Made by a program: the position numbers and the translations under genes | Shown: piece by piece, positions 21,744-34,027 of the stretch | How the letters are laid out: every line of letters begins with the position of its first letter | Numbering within the stretch: the first letter of the stretch is position 1 | Notes under the pieces: model-generated | The model's database searches: none | What the model was told of the DNA's origin: nothing | What the model saw: the letters and a program-made list of their open reading frames with translations, nothing else | Assembly: GCA_030323885.1 (NCBI GenBank) | Contig: CM059199.1 | Span: 38,758,590 to 38,822,589, forward strand | Direction: 5' to 3' | Length of the DNA: 64,000 nt | Source of the DNA: Branchipolynoe longqiensis | Taxonomy: Eukaryota; Annelida; Polychaeta; Phyllodocida; Polynoidae

Positions 21744-21764
21744 CTGCGTCATCGCCGTCCTTCC
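21744..21764 (-). other. 21-nt micro-exon-like block, five copies
   Basis: On the minus strand GCTTTTCTCATTTGCAG is followed by GGAAGGACGGCGATGACGCA-G and then GCAAGT, which would be a strong acceptor and a GC-type donor. Copies lie at 17855-17875, 20433-20453, 24296-24316 and 25801-25821, all 21 nt. Transcription is not shown by the sequence. Confidence 0.35.
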
Positions 21765-22254
21765 CTGCAAATGAGAAAAGCATAGAATTAACTGATGCAG
21801 AGCCAATAGCAAGGTGGTAAATCGGGGCAGAGGGTACAGGAGGGAATCAACAATGTGGGCTAGAATCAGGTCCAACTCTGCTTATTAAGTGTAACATGTT
21901 TGAATGCAGTGTGGAAACTTAGCCCCTTCCACTCCCTTATCATCACTCCTGATTATTACATCTGATAAGCAGCTTAAATTGCTATGCATGCAGAAGTCCC
22001 AATGCTTACCTTCCGTCGTCCGCTCGGTGTCGCCCGCCCACCACCGCTTTTCCACCACCACCGCCCACCCATTACCGGCAACTGTTTGGCAGCCCTGCAT
22101 CAAACAGATAATGCACATTCTTTACAAACCGTGATGATTACAGAATGCAGTCTGGAAACTTAGCCCCTTCCACTCCCTTATCATCACTCCTGATTATTAC
22201 AGGCGATAAGGGACTTAAATCACTATCCATACACAACTCACAAGGCTTACCTTC

Positions 22255-22545
22255 CGGCGTCCCTCGGTGGTGTCCCTCGGTGGCATCCCTCGGTGGCATC
22301 CCTCGGTGGTATCCCTCGGTGGTGTCCCTCGGTTCTGTCCCTCGTTCCGTCCCTCGGTGCTGTCCCTCGGTTCCGTCCCTCGGTTCTGTCCCTCAGTTCT
22401 GTCCCTTGGTGCTGTCCCTCGGTACTGTCCCTCAGCAGCGTCACTCGGCAGCATCACTCGGCAGCGTCCCTCGGCGGCATCCCTCGGCGGCGTCCCTCGG
22501 CAGCGTCCCTCAGCGGCGGCCCTCGGCGGCGTCCCACGGTGGGGG
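22255..22545 (+). repeat. 13-bp VNTR, mixed units
   Basis: Unit types change along the array: GGTGGTGTCCCTC, GGTGGCATCCCTC, GGTTCTGTCCCTC, GGTACTGTCCCTC, GGCAGCGTCCCTC and GGCGGCGTCCCTC. This is the most heterogeneous of the five. Confidence 0.95.
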
Positions 22546-23461
22546 ACAGCCCACCATCTCGCCATCCAATGCCCATCAATTGTGGTACAGCCCTGCATCA
22601 AACAGATAATGCAAATTATTTACAAATTGTGGCAGAGGGCACAGCAGGGAATCTACAATGTGGGCCTAGAATCAGGCATGTCTAGGCTTATCAGCATAAT
22701 ACTGTGATGGAGCCCCTTTATTGGCCGCCCGGAATTTGACCCTCATGCAGTAGACCCCCCCCGCCCCCCCCTCCCCCAAGCAAGCAGAATGAGTACGCTT
22801 GCTTCTTAAATGCCTATATTTGTTCTCCGCTCACTGCAGCATCCACACTCAAGTGACCCACCTCTGTCCTGACAGGTCCCACATCAACTTCCTCGGGGGA
22901 AGGGGGAGGGGGATGGGGGGGGGGGGGGGTTATTCTAGCAGCTCACAGTAGATGCCTGGCAGCTACCATACCACAACCTAACACAGTAAACTGCAACGGT
23001 GACGGAGCCGTCCTTGTTGCCACTGTATGGTGGTGGAGCTAATGTCTGGACTACAAAAATAACATGCTTGGATGCCATCTCGAAAATTGCAGGAGCTTGC
23101 ACCCTTCCACCCCATTATCACTACTCCTGATTATTACATCTTATAAGCGGCTTAAATCGCCATGCATACAGAAGTCCCAACACTTACCTTCCATCGTCCG
23201 CTCACCATCGCCCAGACTACCGTATTCCACCACCACCACCCATCCATCACCGGCAACTGTGTGGCAGCCCTGCGTCAATCAGATAATGAACATTATTTAC
23301 AAACCAGGCCTGTTAATAAATTGGAAAGTTAGCGAGATGCACCCAACACATACCAGAGGCTAATAAAGCAATTTCTTTCTAAGACTCCAAAAATAGCAAC
23401 AGCAATGCATTATATAAAGATATATACAGACATATACAAACATATATATGAATTCCTACTG

Positions 23462-23492
23462 CTATTGATATATATATATATATATATATATA
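23462..23492. repeat. (AT)n microsatellite
   Basis: A TATATA run inside the array unit, polymorphic in length between units (compare 17696-17760 and 19580-19620). Confidence 0.9.
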
Positions 23493-23537
23493 CACCATAA
23501 ATCACTATCCATACACAAGTCACAAGGCTTGCCTTCC

Positions 23538-23930
23538 GGCATCCCTCGGTGGCGTCCCTTGGTGGCGTCCCTCAGCAGCATCCCTCGGCAGCATCCCTCA
23601 GCAGCATCCCGCGGCAGCATCCCTCGGCAGCATCCATCGGCGTTGTCCCTCGGCGTTGTCCCTCGGCGTTGTCCCTCGGCGTTGTCCCTCGGCGTTGTCC
23701 CTCGGCGGCGTCCCATGGTGTCCCGTGGCAGGGTCCCATGGTGTCCCATGGCGGCGTCCCATGGTGACCCATGGCAGCGTCCAACATTGGCATCCCGCAG
23801 CATCCCTCGGCAGCATCCCTCGGCAGCATCCCTTGGCAGCATCCCTTGGCAGCATCCCTCGGCAGCATCCCTCGGCAGCATCCCGCGGCAGCATCCCTCG
23901 GCAGCATCCATCGGCAGCCCACAGCAGGGA
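23538..23930 (+). repeat. 13-bp VNTR, GGCAGCATCCCTC and GGCGTTGTCCCTC types
   Basis: Blocks of one unit type follow each other: GGCAGCATCCCTC, then GGCGTTGTCCCTC, then CATGG-containing units, then GGCAGCATCCCTC again. Confidence 0.95.
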
Positions 23931-26276
23931 CAGCCCACCATCTCGCCAACCAATGCCGATCAACTGTTGGGCAGCCCTGCATCAAACAGATAATGCAAAT
24001 TATTTACAAATTGGGGCAGAGGGCACAGCAGGGAATCTACAATGTGGGCTTAGAATCAGGCATGTCTAGGGCTAGCAGCATAACAATGTGATGTAGCCCC
24101 TTTATTGGCCGTGCGGAACTTGACCATCATGCAGTAGACCCCCCCCCCCCCAAGCAAGCAGGAGAATGAGAACAAAGCGGTGCGGGATTACCGAACAAGG
24201 AATAAGATAAATAATATATGCATTGATTAATATACTACAAATAAAGAGAAATTAACTATTTAAATACTAAATGTAAAGGGCATGTAACAACTTGCCTGTG
24301 TCATTGCCGTCCTTCCCTGCAAATGAGAAAAGTATAGAATTAACTGATGCAGAGCCAATAGCAAGGTGGTAAATCGGGGCAGAGGGTACAGGAGGGAATC
24401 ACCAATGTGGGCTAGAATCAGGTCCAACACTGCTTATTAAGTGTAACATGTTTGAATGCGGTCTGGAAACTTAGCCCCCTTCCACTCCCTTATCATCACT
24501 CCTGATTATTACATCTGATAAGCAGCTTAAATCGCTATGCATACAGAAGTCCCAATGCTTACCTTCCATTGTACGCTCGGCGTCGCCCGCCCACCACCGC
24601 CTTCCCACCACCACCGCCCGCCCATTACCGGCAACTGTTTGGCAGCCCTGCATCAAACAGATAATGCATATTCTTTACAAACCGTGATGCTTACAGAATG
24701 CTTTGATTCGGTTGGGTCTTCAAACACACAACTTAGTAACCCGGCCTTCTTACTGAACGAATCAGATTTAGTACTTATCTGCAGAAATATATGTCATATC
24801 AGACGGCTGACCTCAATGAGTTCCATTGCCTACTATGAATTCCAGGTAACTTTGGCAGCAGTAAATCTGTACCTAGTGCATTGGGATATGTAGGATAAAA
24901 ATCTATCCCAGTGTTGACAATATTTGATAATTTCATCGGGCTATGCACTTTAGAATTGATTAGAAATCAATTTAAGGAGTGGTTGCTTGGTTTTGGACTA
25001 TGCAATGCAATCAATTTGGTTGGTTGTCCTAAAGGTGAGAATGGCGTATTTAAGGTGAGGCTGGGTGGGTGTTGGAGCTAAACGTCCTGGCAACATGCAA
25101 GTTCATATCAGGACACTCATGTGACTTTAATAGTGCTGTCTCAATACATACTCCTAGGTCCAGTTCCTTTATGGTCCGGCAGGTGGCAGCCAGCTCCATG
25201 CATCTTCGCTGTCCCATGACCCTACGTCATGTCCCCATTTCAGGAAATGCAAAACAAAGCGGTGCAGGATTACCGAACAAGGAATAAGATGTAGGTGGAC
25301 AGGAAACGGTAAGGTCTAGCGAAGAGCAAAAGAGCTTCCTAGCAAGAAAGTGAATTAAAGCATGGCAAATAATTAAGTACATTTGTCCACTTCACAACCC
25401 GGCCTGTTAATAAAGTGGAAAGTTAATAAAGTGTTATTTGTTTAGTTTCTAAGAATCACCCTCAAAAATAGCAACAGCAATGCATTGTATAAAGATATAT
25501 ACAGATGTATACAAACATGCTTGAATGCCATCTCGAAAATTGCAGGAGCTTGCACCCTTCCACCCCCTTATCACTACTCCTGATTATTGCATCTTATAAG
25601 CGGCTTAAATCGCCATGCATACAGAAGTCCCAACGCTTACCTTCCATCGTCCGCTCGCCATCGCCCAGACTAACGCCTTCCACCACCGCCACCCATCCAT
25701 CACCATAGACTATAAATAATGTATGCATAGATTAATATACTACAAATAAAGAGAAATTAACTATTTAAATACTAAATGTAAAGGGCATGTAACAACTTGC
25801 CTGTGTCATCGCCGTCCTTCCCTGCAAATGAGAAAAGCATAGAATTAACTGATGCAGAGCCAATAGCAAGGTGGTAAATCAGGGCAGAGGGTACAGGAGG
25901 GAATCAACAATGTGGGCTAGAATCAGGTCCAACTCTGCTTATTAAGTGTAACATGTTTGAATGCAGTGTGGAAACTTAGCCCCCTTCCACTCCCTTATCA
26001 TCACTCCTGATTATTACATCTGATAGGCAGCTTAAATCGCTATGCATACAGAAGTCCCAATGCTTACCTTCCGCCGTCTGCTCGGCGTCACCATCCCACC
26101 ACCGCCTTTCCACCACCACCGCCCACCCATTACCAGCAACTGTTTGGCAGCCCTGCATCAAACAGATAATGCACATTCTTTACAAACCGTGATGATTACA
26201 GAATGCAGTCTGGAAACTTAGCCCCTTCCACTCCCTTATCATCACTATCCATACACAACTCACAAGGCTTACCTTC

Positions 26277-26500
26277 CGGCGTCCCTCGGTGGTGTCCCTC
26301 GGTGGCATCCCTCGGTGGCATCCCTCGGCAGCATCCCTCGGTACTGTCCCTCGGTACTGTCCCTCGGTACTGTCCCTCGGTACTGTCCCTCGGTACTGTC
26401 CCTCGGTACTGTCCCTCGGTACTGTCCCTCGGTACTGTCCCTCGGTACTGTCCCTCAGTGCCGTCCCTCGGTGCCGTCCCTCGGCGGCGTCCCATGGTGG
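26277..26500 (+). repeat. 13-bp VNTR, GGTACTGTCCCTC type
   Basis: Nine or ten consecutive identical GGTACTGTCCCTC units, flanked by GGTGGCATCCCTC on the left and GGTGCCGTCCCTC on the right. Confidence 0.95.
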
Positions 26501-27357
26501 GGGATAGCTCACCATCTCGCTATCCAATGCCCATCAACTGCTGGGCAGCCCTGCATCAAACAGATAATGCAAATTATGTACAAACCGTGGCAGAGGGCAC
26601 AGCAGGGAATCTACAATGTGGGTCTAGAATTAGGCATGTCTAGGCTTATCAGCATAATACTGTGATGGAGCCCCTTTATTGGCCGCCCGGAATTTGACCC
26701 TCATGCAGTAGACCCCACCCCCCCTCCTAAGCAAGCAGGAGAACGAGTATGCTTGCTTCTTAAATGCCTATATTTGTTCTCCGCTCACTGCAGCATCCAC
26801 AATCAAGTGACCCGCCTCTGTCCTGACAGGTCCCACATCAACTTCCTCGAGGGGAGGGGGAGGGGTGTGGGGGGGGACGTTATGCTAGCAGCTCACAGAT
26901 GCCCGGCAGCTCCCATACAACAACCTAACACAGTAAACTGCAACGGTGACGGAGCCGTCCTTGTTGCCACTGTATGGTGGTGCAGCTAATGTCTGGACTA
27001 CTAAAATAACATGCTTGAATGCCATCTCGAAAATTGCAGGTCCCACATCAACTTCCTCGGAGGAAGGGGGGAGGGGGGGGGGCTTAAATCGCTATGCATA
27101 CAGAAGTCCCAACGCTTACTTTCCGTCGTCCGCTCGCCGTCGCCCGCAGACCACCGCCTTCCCACCACCGCCGCCCATCCATCAACGGCAACTGTGTGGC
27201 AGCCCTGCATCAATCATATAATGCACATTATTTAGAAACCGAGATGATTACAGAATGCTTTGAATCGGTTGGGTCTTCAAACACACAACTTAATAACCCA
27301 TCCTTACAGAACGAATCAGATTTAGTACTTACCCGCAGAAATAAAACATGTCATATC

Positions 27358-27416
27358 AGACGGGTACTAATTTGTGACATTGCACATGCATGGCAAGCTT
27401 AAGCAGCTGCCACACT
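27358..27416 (-). mobile_element. SINE fragment
   Basis: GACGGGTACTAATTTGTGAC followed by ATTGCACATGCATGGCAA is the 3' part of family A in reverse. It marks the right boundary of the array. Confidence 0.5.
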
Positions 27417-27512
27417 AAAGCTTAGATTCCATATATATGGTATGTCGTATGCAAATATGAATGCGGCAAACATTGGAAAAGCATGTACACACACAGTGGA
27501 GCTTCTGTATGT

Positions 27513-27566
27513 CTGAATGCGAATGCAAATGCAAATGTGAATACGAATGAGAATGCAAATGCGAAT
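27513..27566 (+). repeat. (GAATGC/CAAATG) hexanucleotide repeat
   Basis: GAATGCGAATGCAAATGCAA and variants, about nine units. Confidence 0.8.
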
Positions 27567-27739
27567 CGCTACGAGGACCGATCGGTGCGAATGCTGTCCC
27601 ATTTGCCATTTCCTTCATGAATTTGTACAAAGAAAAACTGAAAACCGCATCGATAGCTATACTGCATGCCCCATACTGCATATATAAAATATTAGCTTTA
27701 GAGATCAGGACACTGACCTTCAACACCGCCATCTTGACT

Positions 27740-27980
27740 GTCCTACTTCCTCCTCAAGGCCACTTCTTGCCATCACCTTCCCAACCATTGATTGCCTCCA
27801 GTTCTGCTCCACCACCCACATGCCCAACATTGGGGTCCAATGCCAGGGTCCAACGCCGGGGTACAACGCCGGGGTCCAACGCCAGCGACTTCATGCAACT
27901 TCATGCCACTCAACGCCTGTCAACTTTCTGGCAGCTCTGCATCAAATAGATAATGACAATTATACAAACCATCAGATTAA
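27740..27980 (+). repeat. Outlying VNTR module of the array family
   Basis: Four 13-bp units of GGGGTCCAACGCC type (27833-27884), followed by GGCAGCTCTGCATCAAATAG, the counterpart of GGCAGCCCTGCATCAAACAG in the array. It is a diverged, isolated module. Confidence 0.6.
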
Positions 27981-27982
27981 TT

Positions 27983-28102
27983 TAGTATACAGAACAAGGT
28001 AGTGAAAGTAAATGGTTTGACTCAGTTGAAGTTCGAACACACAACCTAGATTTACCTATCCTATTAATGCCGAATGCCGGTTAGAACACACTGCCTCCCA
28101 CT
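27983..28102 (+). repeat. ~120-bp segment duplicated at 30435-30555
   Basis: TAGTATACAGAACAAGGTAG through AACACACTGCCTCCCACTA is practically identical to 30435-30555. It contains a GAAGTTCGAACAC word and looks like a decayed SINE head. Confidence 0.85.
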
Positions 28103-28139
28103 AATTCAAGCATGGGGGGGGGGGTGGATTTAAAATTAC

Positions 28140-28470
28140 ATATTGTTCTACTGACCAGTGGAGGGCGTCAATAGTGCTGCCAAATTGAAAGTAAGACAAG
28201 GTTTAGGTTGGGCTTATTCCCATCAAAATCTAATGTAATATTATTATTGCAATAATGTACACCAAGGCCAAAATATAATCACACAAAAAGCATGGATGTA
28301 TCCTATCTAGCCTCGCTCCGTTTCTGAGAAATTTATTATGTTCTTTTGGAAGTGTCTCAGCTGCATATAGATCAAATCATGATCTAGTTGCATGTACTAC
28401 CCAGTACAAACAACTGCACTAGCGGTGGGAACCACCTAAAAGAGAGAAAAATGGCAGTTAGAGGCAGACC
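28140..28470 (+). repeat. Element end shared with 15585-15885
   Basis: Same ordered blocks as 15585-15885 (GTGCTGCCAAATTGAAAGTA, TCCTATCTAGCCTCG, CAACTGCACTAGCGG). Directly downstream the 1.05-kb repeat array begins. Confidence 0.75.
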
Positions 28471-28479
28471 AACAGGAGT

Positions 28480-31430
28480 CAAAACCGGGCTGTGTTTCAT
28501 TTGCTTGCTGTTCCTTGCACTACATTATCGAATGTCATGGATGGTACCAAAAGAAATGCCATGACCCCAGCGTTCTATCCATATTTGGGATGGATATATA
28601 TATAGACACTTTGATTCTCTTTCCAATGGTGCCAATCTTACTATTGTGATAGTGCAAGCAGCAGCATCCAGAATATTGATACCAACCTCTTTGGGCCTTT
28701 GCTCTCCATAGTAGTTTCACAATGGTGAAACCCATGTAGAAAATGTGACAGTGTGGATTGCCATACTGTCAGTGATGTCTATCATTGACGCCCTGTCAGT
28801 GATTGGAATACATTGTCATTATAAATACATATTGACGTCACTGTCATCCACAGTCTACCATTGCTGCACTGTATTTCACTGTTAAAAGAGGAATGTCTAT
28901 CATTGCCACCCTGTCAGTGATTGGAAAGCATGGTTATTATAAATAACTGTTGACCTTACTGTTGCCCCTATCACTGTTAAAACTTGTTAATCACGGTCAA
29001 TGATTGGAACCCGTGGTCACTATAAACAACTGAATATTCCTTTTTTTCCCCCTTTTTTCTGTGATGGGTGTATTTATGCTGCCCATAATGGTTAAGTTTA
29101 ATGACTTGTTTTTGCCGCTAGACAGTAATAGTCTTGTTACCCCTTCTTTTTTATCACTTCAGTTGTTGTGTAGCTAACTACTGCATGCATTCTTTCTGTT
29201 TGTAAGCATTCTCCCAGATCCCCCAAACCTCTGAGTTTGTTCTACAATCGGATAATTGTTTGGTTACCACTAGTTAATCACTGGTGTAATTGAAAATTAC
29301 TCAAACCAGGCTGTGTTTAATTTGCTCGCGCTTCCTTGCACTACATCATGGAATATCATGGATGGTACCAAAGGAAACGCCATGATCCCTGCTTTCTATC
29401 CATATTTGCGATGGATATATAGACACTTTGATTCTCTTTCCAATGGTGCCAATCTTACTCTTGTGATAGTTAGTGCAAGCAGTAGCATCCAGAATATTGA
29501 GACCAACCTCTTTGGGCCTTTGCTGTCCATAGTAGTTTCACAATGGTGAAACCCATGTCGAAAATGTGAGTGTGGATGTCATACTGTCAGTGTTTGACTA
29601 ACATGGTCACTATGCGTCACTGTTGAGCTCCCAATCAGCCCTATTACTGTTAAAAGAGCAATGTCTATCATTGCTGCCCTGTCAGTGATTGGAATACATT
29701 GTCATTATAAATAACTATTGACGTGCTGTCATCCACAGTCTACCATTGCTGCACTGTATTTTACTGTTAAAAGAGCAATGTCTATCATTGCCAGCCTGTC
29801 AATGGTCATGATAAATAACTTTTGTCCTTGCTGTTGCCCCTATCATTTAAAACTCCTTGCTTACTGTCAATGATTCACGAAGAGGGTCAGTTACAATCAC
29901 TGTTAGCTCCCCATCATCCCTGTTACTGTTAAGACGTCAATGTCTATCATCACTGCACTGTCAGTGATTGGAAAGCATGGTTATTATAAATAACTGTTGA
30001 CCTTGCTGTCACCCCTATCACTGTTAAAACCTGTTACTCACTGTCAGTGATTGGAACACGTGGTCACTAGAAACAACTGAATATTCCTTTTTTAATTTTG
30101 TTTGTGATGGGTGTATTTATGCTGTCCATTACGGTTAAGTCTAATGACTTGTTTTCGCTGCTAGACAGTAATAGTCTTGTGACACCCCTTCTTTTTATCA
30201 CTTTCAGTTGTTGTGTAGCTAACTACTGCATGCATTCTTTATCTGGTTGTAAGCCTTCTCCCACATCCCTCCCAAAGCTCTGAGTTTGTTCGTTCTACAA
30301 TCGGATAATTGTTTGCTTACCAATAGTTAATCACTGGTGTAATTGAAAACGACTCAAACCGGGCTGTGTTTCATTTGCTCGCTGTTCCTTGCACTACATT
30401 AGAAACGCCATCATCCCAGCTTTCTATCCATATTTAGTATACAGAACAAGGTAGTGAAAGTAAATGGTTTGACTCAGTTGAAGTTCGAACACACAACCTA
30501 GATTTACCTATCCTATTAATGCCGAATGCCGGTTAGAACACACTGCCTCCCACTATATATATAGACACGTTGATTCTCTTTCCACTGGTGTCAATCTTAC
30601 TATTCTGATAGTTAGTGCAAGCAGCAGCATCCAGAATATTGCGACCAACCTCTTTGGGCCTTTGCTGTGGATTGCCATACTGTCACTCTTAAAGTTAAGA
30701 CATCAATGTCTATCATCACCGCACCATCAGTGAATGACAAACAGGCTCACTACGCATCACTGTTGAGCTCCATATCACCAATGTTACTGTTAAAAGAGCA
30801 ACGTCTATCATTGCCGCCATGTCAGTGATTGGAAAGCATGGTCATTATGAATAACTGTTGACCTTGCTGTCACCCCTATCACTGTTAAAACTCATTACTC
30901 ACAGTCAGTTTAATTTGCTTGCGCTTCCTTGCACTATATCATGGAAAGTCATGGACAGTACCAAAAGAAATGCCATGTTCCCAGCTTTCTATCCATATTT
31001 GTGATGGATAGATAGACAATTGGTGCCAATCTTACTACTGTGATAGTTAGTGCACGCAGTCGCATCACTGTCAGTGAGTGAGAACAGGGTCACTACAAAT
31101 CAGTGTTGATGTCTCTGTCATCCATGTCACTGTTGACACATCAATGTTTGTCATGGCCACACTGTTAGTGAGTGACAAACCGGGTCACTACGAATCACTG
31201 TTGATGTCGCTGTCATATATGTCACTGTTGAAACATCAATGTCTCATCACCACACAATCGGTGAGTGACAAACAAGGTCACTACGAATCACTGTTGATGT
31301 CACGGTCATCTATGACATCAATGCCTGTCATTGGCACACGGACAGTACTGGCCGCCATCCCACATTACCTCCCTGCTTCCGGTGTCTCACATCTTTGCAC
31401 CACCAAGGTACAGGTCGACCGGTGAAACCT
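28480..31430 (+). repeat. Higher-order repeat, ~1.05-kb unit with ~94-bp subrepeats
   Basis: The GGCTGTGTTT-ATTTGCT-CG-TTCCTTGCACTACA block recurs at about 28489, 29309, 30361 and 30906. The second and third copies are 1.05 kb apart. A conserved segment with GACACTTTGATTCTC and CCAACCTCTTTGGGCC follows each. Between them run diverged ~94-bp units based on TGTCTATCATTGCC, CTGTCAGTGATTGG and ATAAATAACTGTTGACC; the best-preserved units are at 31070-31330. The 115-residue open frame there is a repeat product. Confidence 0.8.
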
Positions 31431-31870
31431 AGAGGAGATCAAACCAATTCGACACGACCATCATTCCAAATGTGAGATGTACATTTGAGCATAACCATTC
31501 CCTGTTGGGAAGGTCAAGGGGCGGATGGACATGTGAATCATGAGGTGAAATGATTTAGACTGGATTTTAGTTTTTACATGCCCATGATATTAATAAACAC
31601 ATTGAGGTAATGTACAAAAAAACACAATTAAACAGCTAATTCTAGAATGTTCAATACATAGAATGTTCAATACATAGAATGTTCAATACATGCATTTATA
31701 TATGTGGGCACCGCTTTAAAATTCCATAATCTAATGACAGCATGCAATTTGTTTCATTGAGTCTTTATTGGATATGTTAGAAATATTGGGATTCTAAGTA
31801 AGCATTTATTGCTGCTGTATATCTAACATTTATAGTTGCATAGAAGCTGCTGAACCCTATGCTGTCTAAA
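31431..31870. other. No recognised gene
   Basis: Includes a short triplication of ATAGAATGTTCAATACAT (about 31648-31690). Nothing else recognised. Confidence 0.5.
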
Positions 31871-32492
31871 GCCGTGTTCACACGGGAAAAGTTTAAAGCG
31901 ATTTAGACAAAGCGAATAATATGAATCGGTTTAGTTTGAAAGTGTTTCGCGTTCACATGGGCAGTGCTTGAGTCGGTTTAAGGCGGAAGTTGATATCTAC
32001 GCATGAGCAAGTCCATACTAACCAGCACCAGTTTCGGTTAGTCAGCGTCGGCACAAGAGAGAGTGGGTTCGACCTAGATATGCATAGACTGAATCATTGT
32101 TTTGGAACCGTAAAAACTTCTGCTGGGCAGTGAAAACCTATAAATAAATGATGAAAAAAAACATCTGTGCACATCTATCTGGTTCATAGACCAAATTATA
32201 TAATAGGCGCTTTTGATCGACCGGAAAGTCAACAAACTAAGGTCTCGACTGCGCATGTGTGTGATGTCCTTAATCCACCTCAAGTAAGTCGGTTGCGTTC
32301 ACACGGGCGATATAAGTCGAATCATAAAATTTGGTTCATATAAACCACCTACAGAGGTGGTTTATAAAATCCGAATTATATGATTCGAATCAGCCCTAAA
32401 CCACCTCAGCCGCGCGTTCACATGCCAAATGTGAGCCAAACTAGGCAAGGCAATTTATATGAATCGACTTAAATGCCCCGTGTGAACACGGC
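31871..32492. mobile_element. MITE with GCCGTGTTCACACGGG inverted ends
   Basis: The terminal inverted repeats are a perfect 16 bp (left 31871-31886, right ending 32492), flanked by TAAA on both sides. Subterminal parts contain repeated GATTCGAATC-like and GTTCACACGGGCGATATAAG motifs. It has no coding capacity. Relatives lie at 36954-37375 and 39853-40426. Confidence 0.7.
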
Positions 32493-32889
32493 TAAAGTGT
32501 TAATGGGCATGCCAAAATTAGTTGTGTTTGTATGGACTTCAAATATCTCCATTTCAAATACAAGCTACTTCAAAGGAAAGTACTGTAGGTTATAAGGATA
32601 AACCTAATAGGTTTATTTGAAAACAATATTACATTTCCGAAATTAAAAACATGGGACTATGCAATTTTAAGTGGATACTTACTGGGTGTATTGGGATTAG
32701 TGGCTGTCGTTTGACCAGACACAGTTGCCCACTGTCGTCCAGCCAACACGGATCTGATTCTCAACTAAACCTTGCCCCTTCACCCCCTCTCCTCCACCCA
32801 CCCACATACCATACCTTCATCACCATATGCCTAACCACCTGACCCCTTTCCCTACCTACGAAGCGCGCACTAACCTATTTATTCCTATC

Positions 32890-33092
32890 CCCCAACCTGG
32901 CATCCCAACCTCCCAACCTGGCACCCTAACCTCCCAACCTGGCACCCTAACCTCCCAACCTGGCACCCTAACCTCCCAACCTGGCACCCTAACCTCCCAA
33001 CCTGGCACCCTAACCTCCCAACCTGGCACCCTAACCTCCCAACCTGGCACCCTAACCTCCCAACCTGGCACCCTAACCTCCCAACCTGGCAC
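32890..33092 (+). repeat. 21-bp minisatellite (CCTGGCACCCTAACCTCCCA-A)n
   Basis: About nine and a half near-perfect copies. Since 21 is a multiple of 3, each frame gives a simple 7-residue repeat, which explains the open frames on both strands (32827-33195 plus; 32856-33134 minus). No flanking exon structure supports a gene. 32493-32889 holds nothing else recognised. Confidence 0.95.
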
Positions 33093-33574
33093 CCCACCAT
33101 TCCAACCCCAGCTAATCAGATCCGGGGCCGACAACCATCAGAGCTGTAATAGAAAAGGGACAGTTTATTTAATATTCAATGCAAATTCCAAATAGATTAA
33201 ATGGAAAACACATCGGATATGGATACATTTAAAGTGAAAATATGCTGCAACAAATGTTTGAATGTATAGTCTAAATTAATTATGTTAAATCAAATTGTAA
33301 GCAGCAACAAATCTAATTTAAGATGCATGAAGGATAACATTTCCAAAGAAAAGCTTGAAAGCTGCATAGTCCGACGAAAGTACCAAATTAACCGTTAGAT
33401 GCTATTTAAATTGTCTACCCCTTTGTTGAATGCAACCAATCCTGACTGAAAAAATGCAATTAGCCCCGCTACCACACAGTGGCAGCGACAACTACACTGA
33501 CTGCCAAGAAGTATCAACAGGTGGCAACACACTAGCAGAAACAGTTCCTAGGGTTGACTGTTCCACATCTTGGC

Positions 33575-34027
33575 CATAATCGATTAACATGACCCGGGCG
33601 ACTCGGGTCATCCGAGTCGTCAGAATTTCAAATCGAACACTGCGAGTAGAGTCGACAAATACACGTGCCATGTGCAAAACGATCTGACCCAAGTAATCCA
33701 CCTCGTAGCTGGGGTTGGCTACGAGCGATGACGTCACATTTGGGCTGGTACCATCCTGCGGAATAACAGCTACCAGTACCAGTCATACATGTTTTTTTTT
33801 AAGAATAACTTAGATTAATGAAATGGAAATATAGCTAAACTAGACCATCATAAAATACTTTAAATCCTATTTTGCTGTAGTTTTATATTGGTTATTAAAA
33901 AATATAATATTTGTTTCCACCCGAGTGCGGACAAGCGTATTCGATTATTCGACCCGAGTCTGTAGGAGGTGCGCATCTGCCAAAAAGTGGCTTGGGTGAC
34001 CGAGTTGATTAATCGACTACACCCATT
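33575..34027. mobile_element. Possible hAT-type MITE remnant
   Basis: The right end, read in reverse, starts AATGGGTGTAGTCGATTAAT, a typical hAT-MITE terminus. The left end has CATAATCGATTAAC. Internal GACTCGGGTCA-type words are palindromic. No target duplication was found. 33093-33574 has nothing recognised. Confidence 0.35.

Larger units (their letters stand above)
16995..27360. repeat. Tandem array of ~3.9-kb complex units
   Basis: The landmark ACCTCAATGATTACCGTCAC-CTACTATGAATT occurs at about 16995, 20925 and 24815, giving two full units of about 3930 and 3890 bp. A third unit is shortened by internal deletions near 25440 and 25700. Each unit contains the same ordered modules: a SINE remnant (17252, 21165, 25063), GGAAATGCAAAACAAAG, CATACCAGAGGCTAATAAAG, an AT microsatellite, a 21-nt splice-bounded block, then several copies of a module with CTGATTATTAC and GTCCCAATGCTTACC. 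The last module type carries either a short CCACCACC-rich insert or a 13-bp VNTR. No unit encodes a recognisable protein. Confidence 0.85.
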
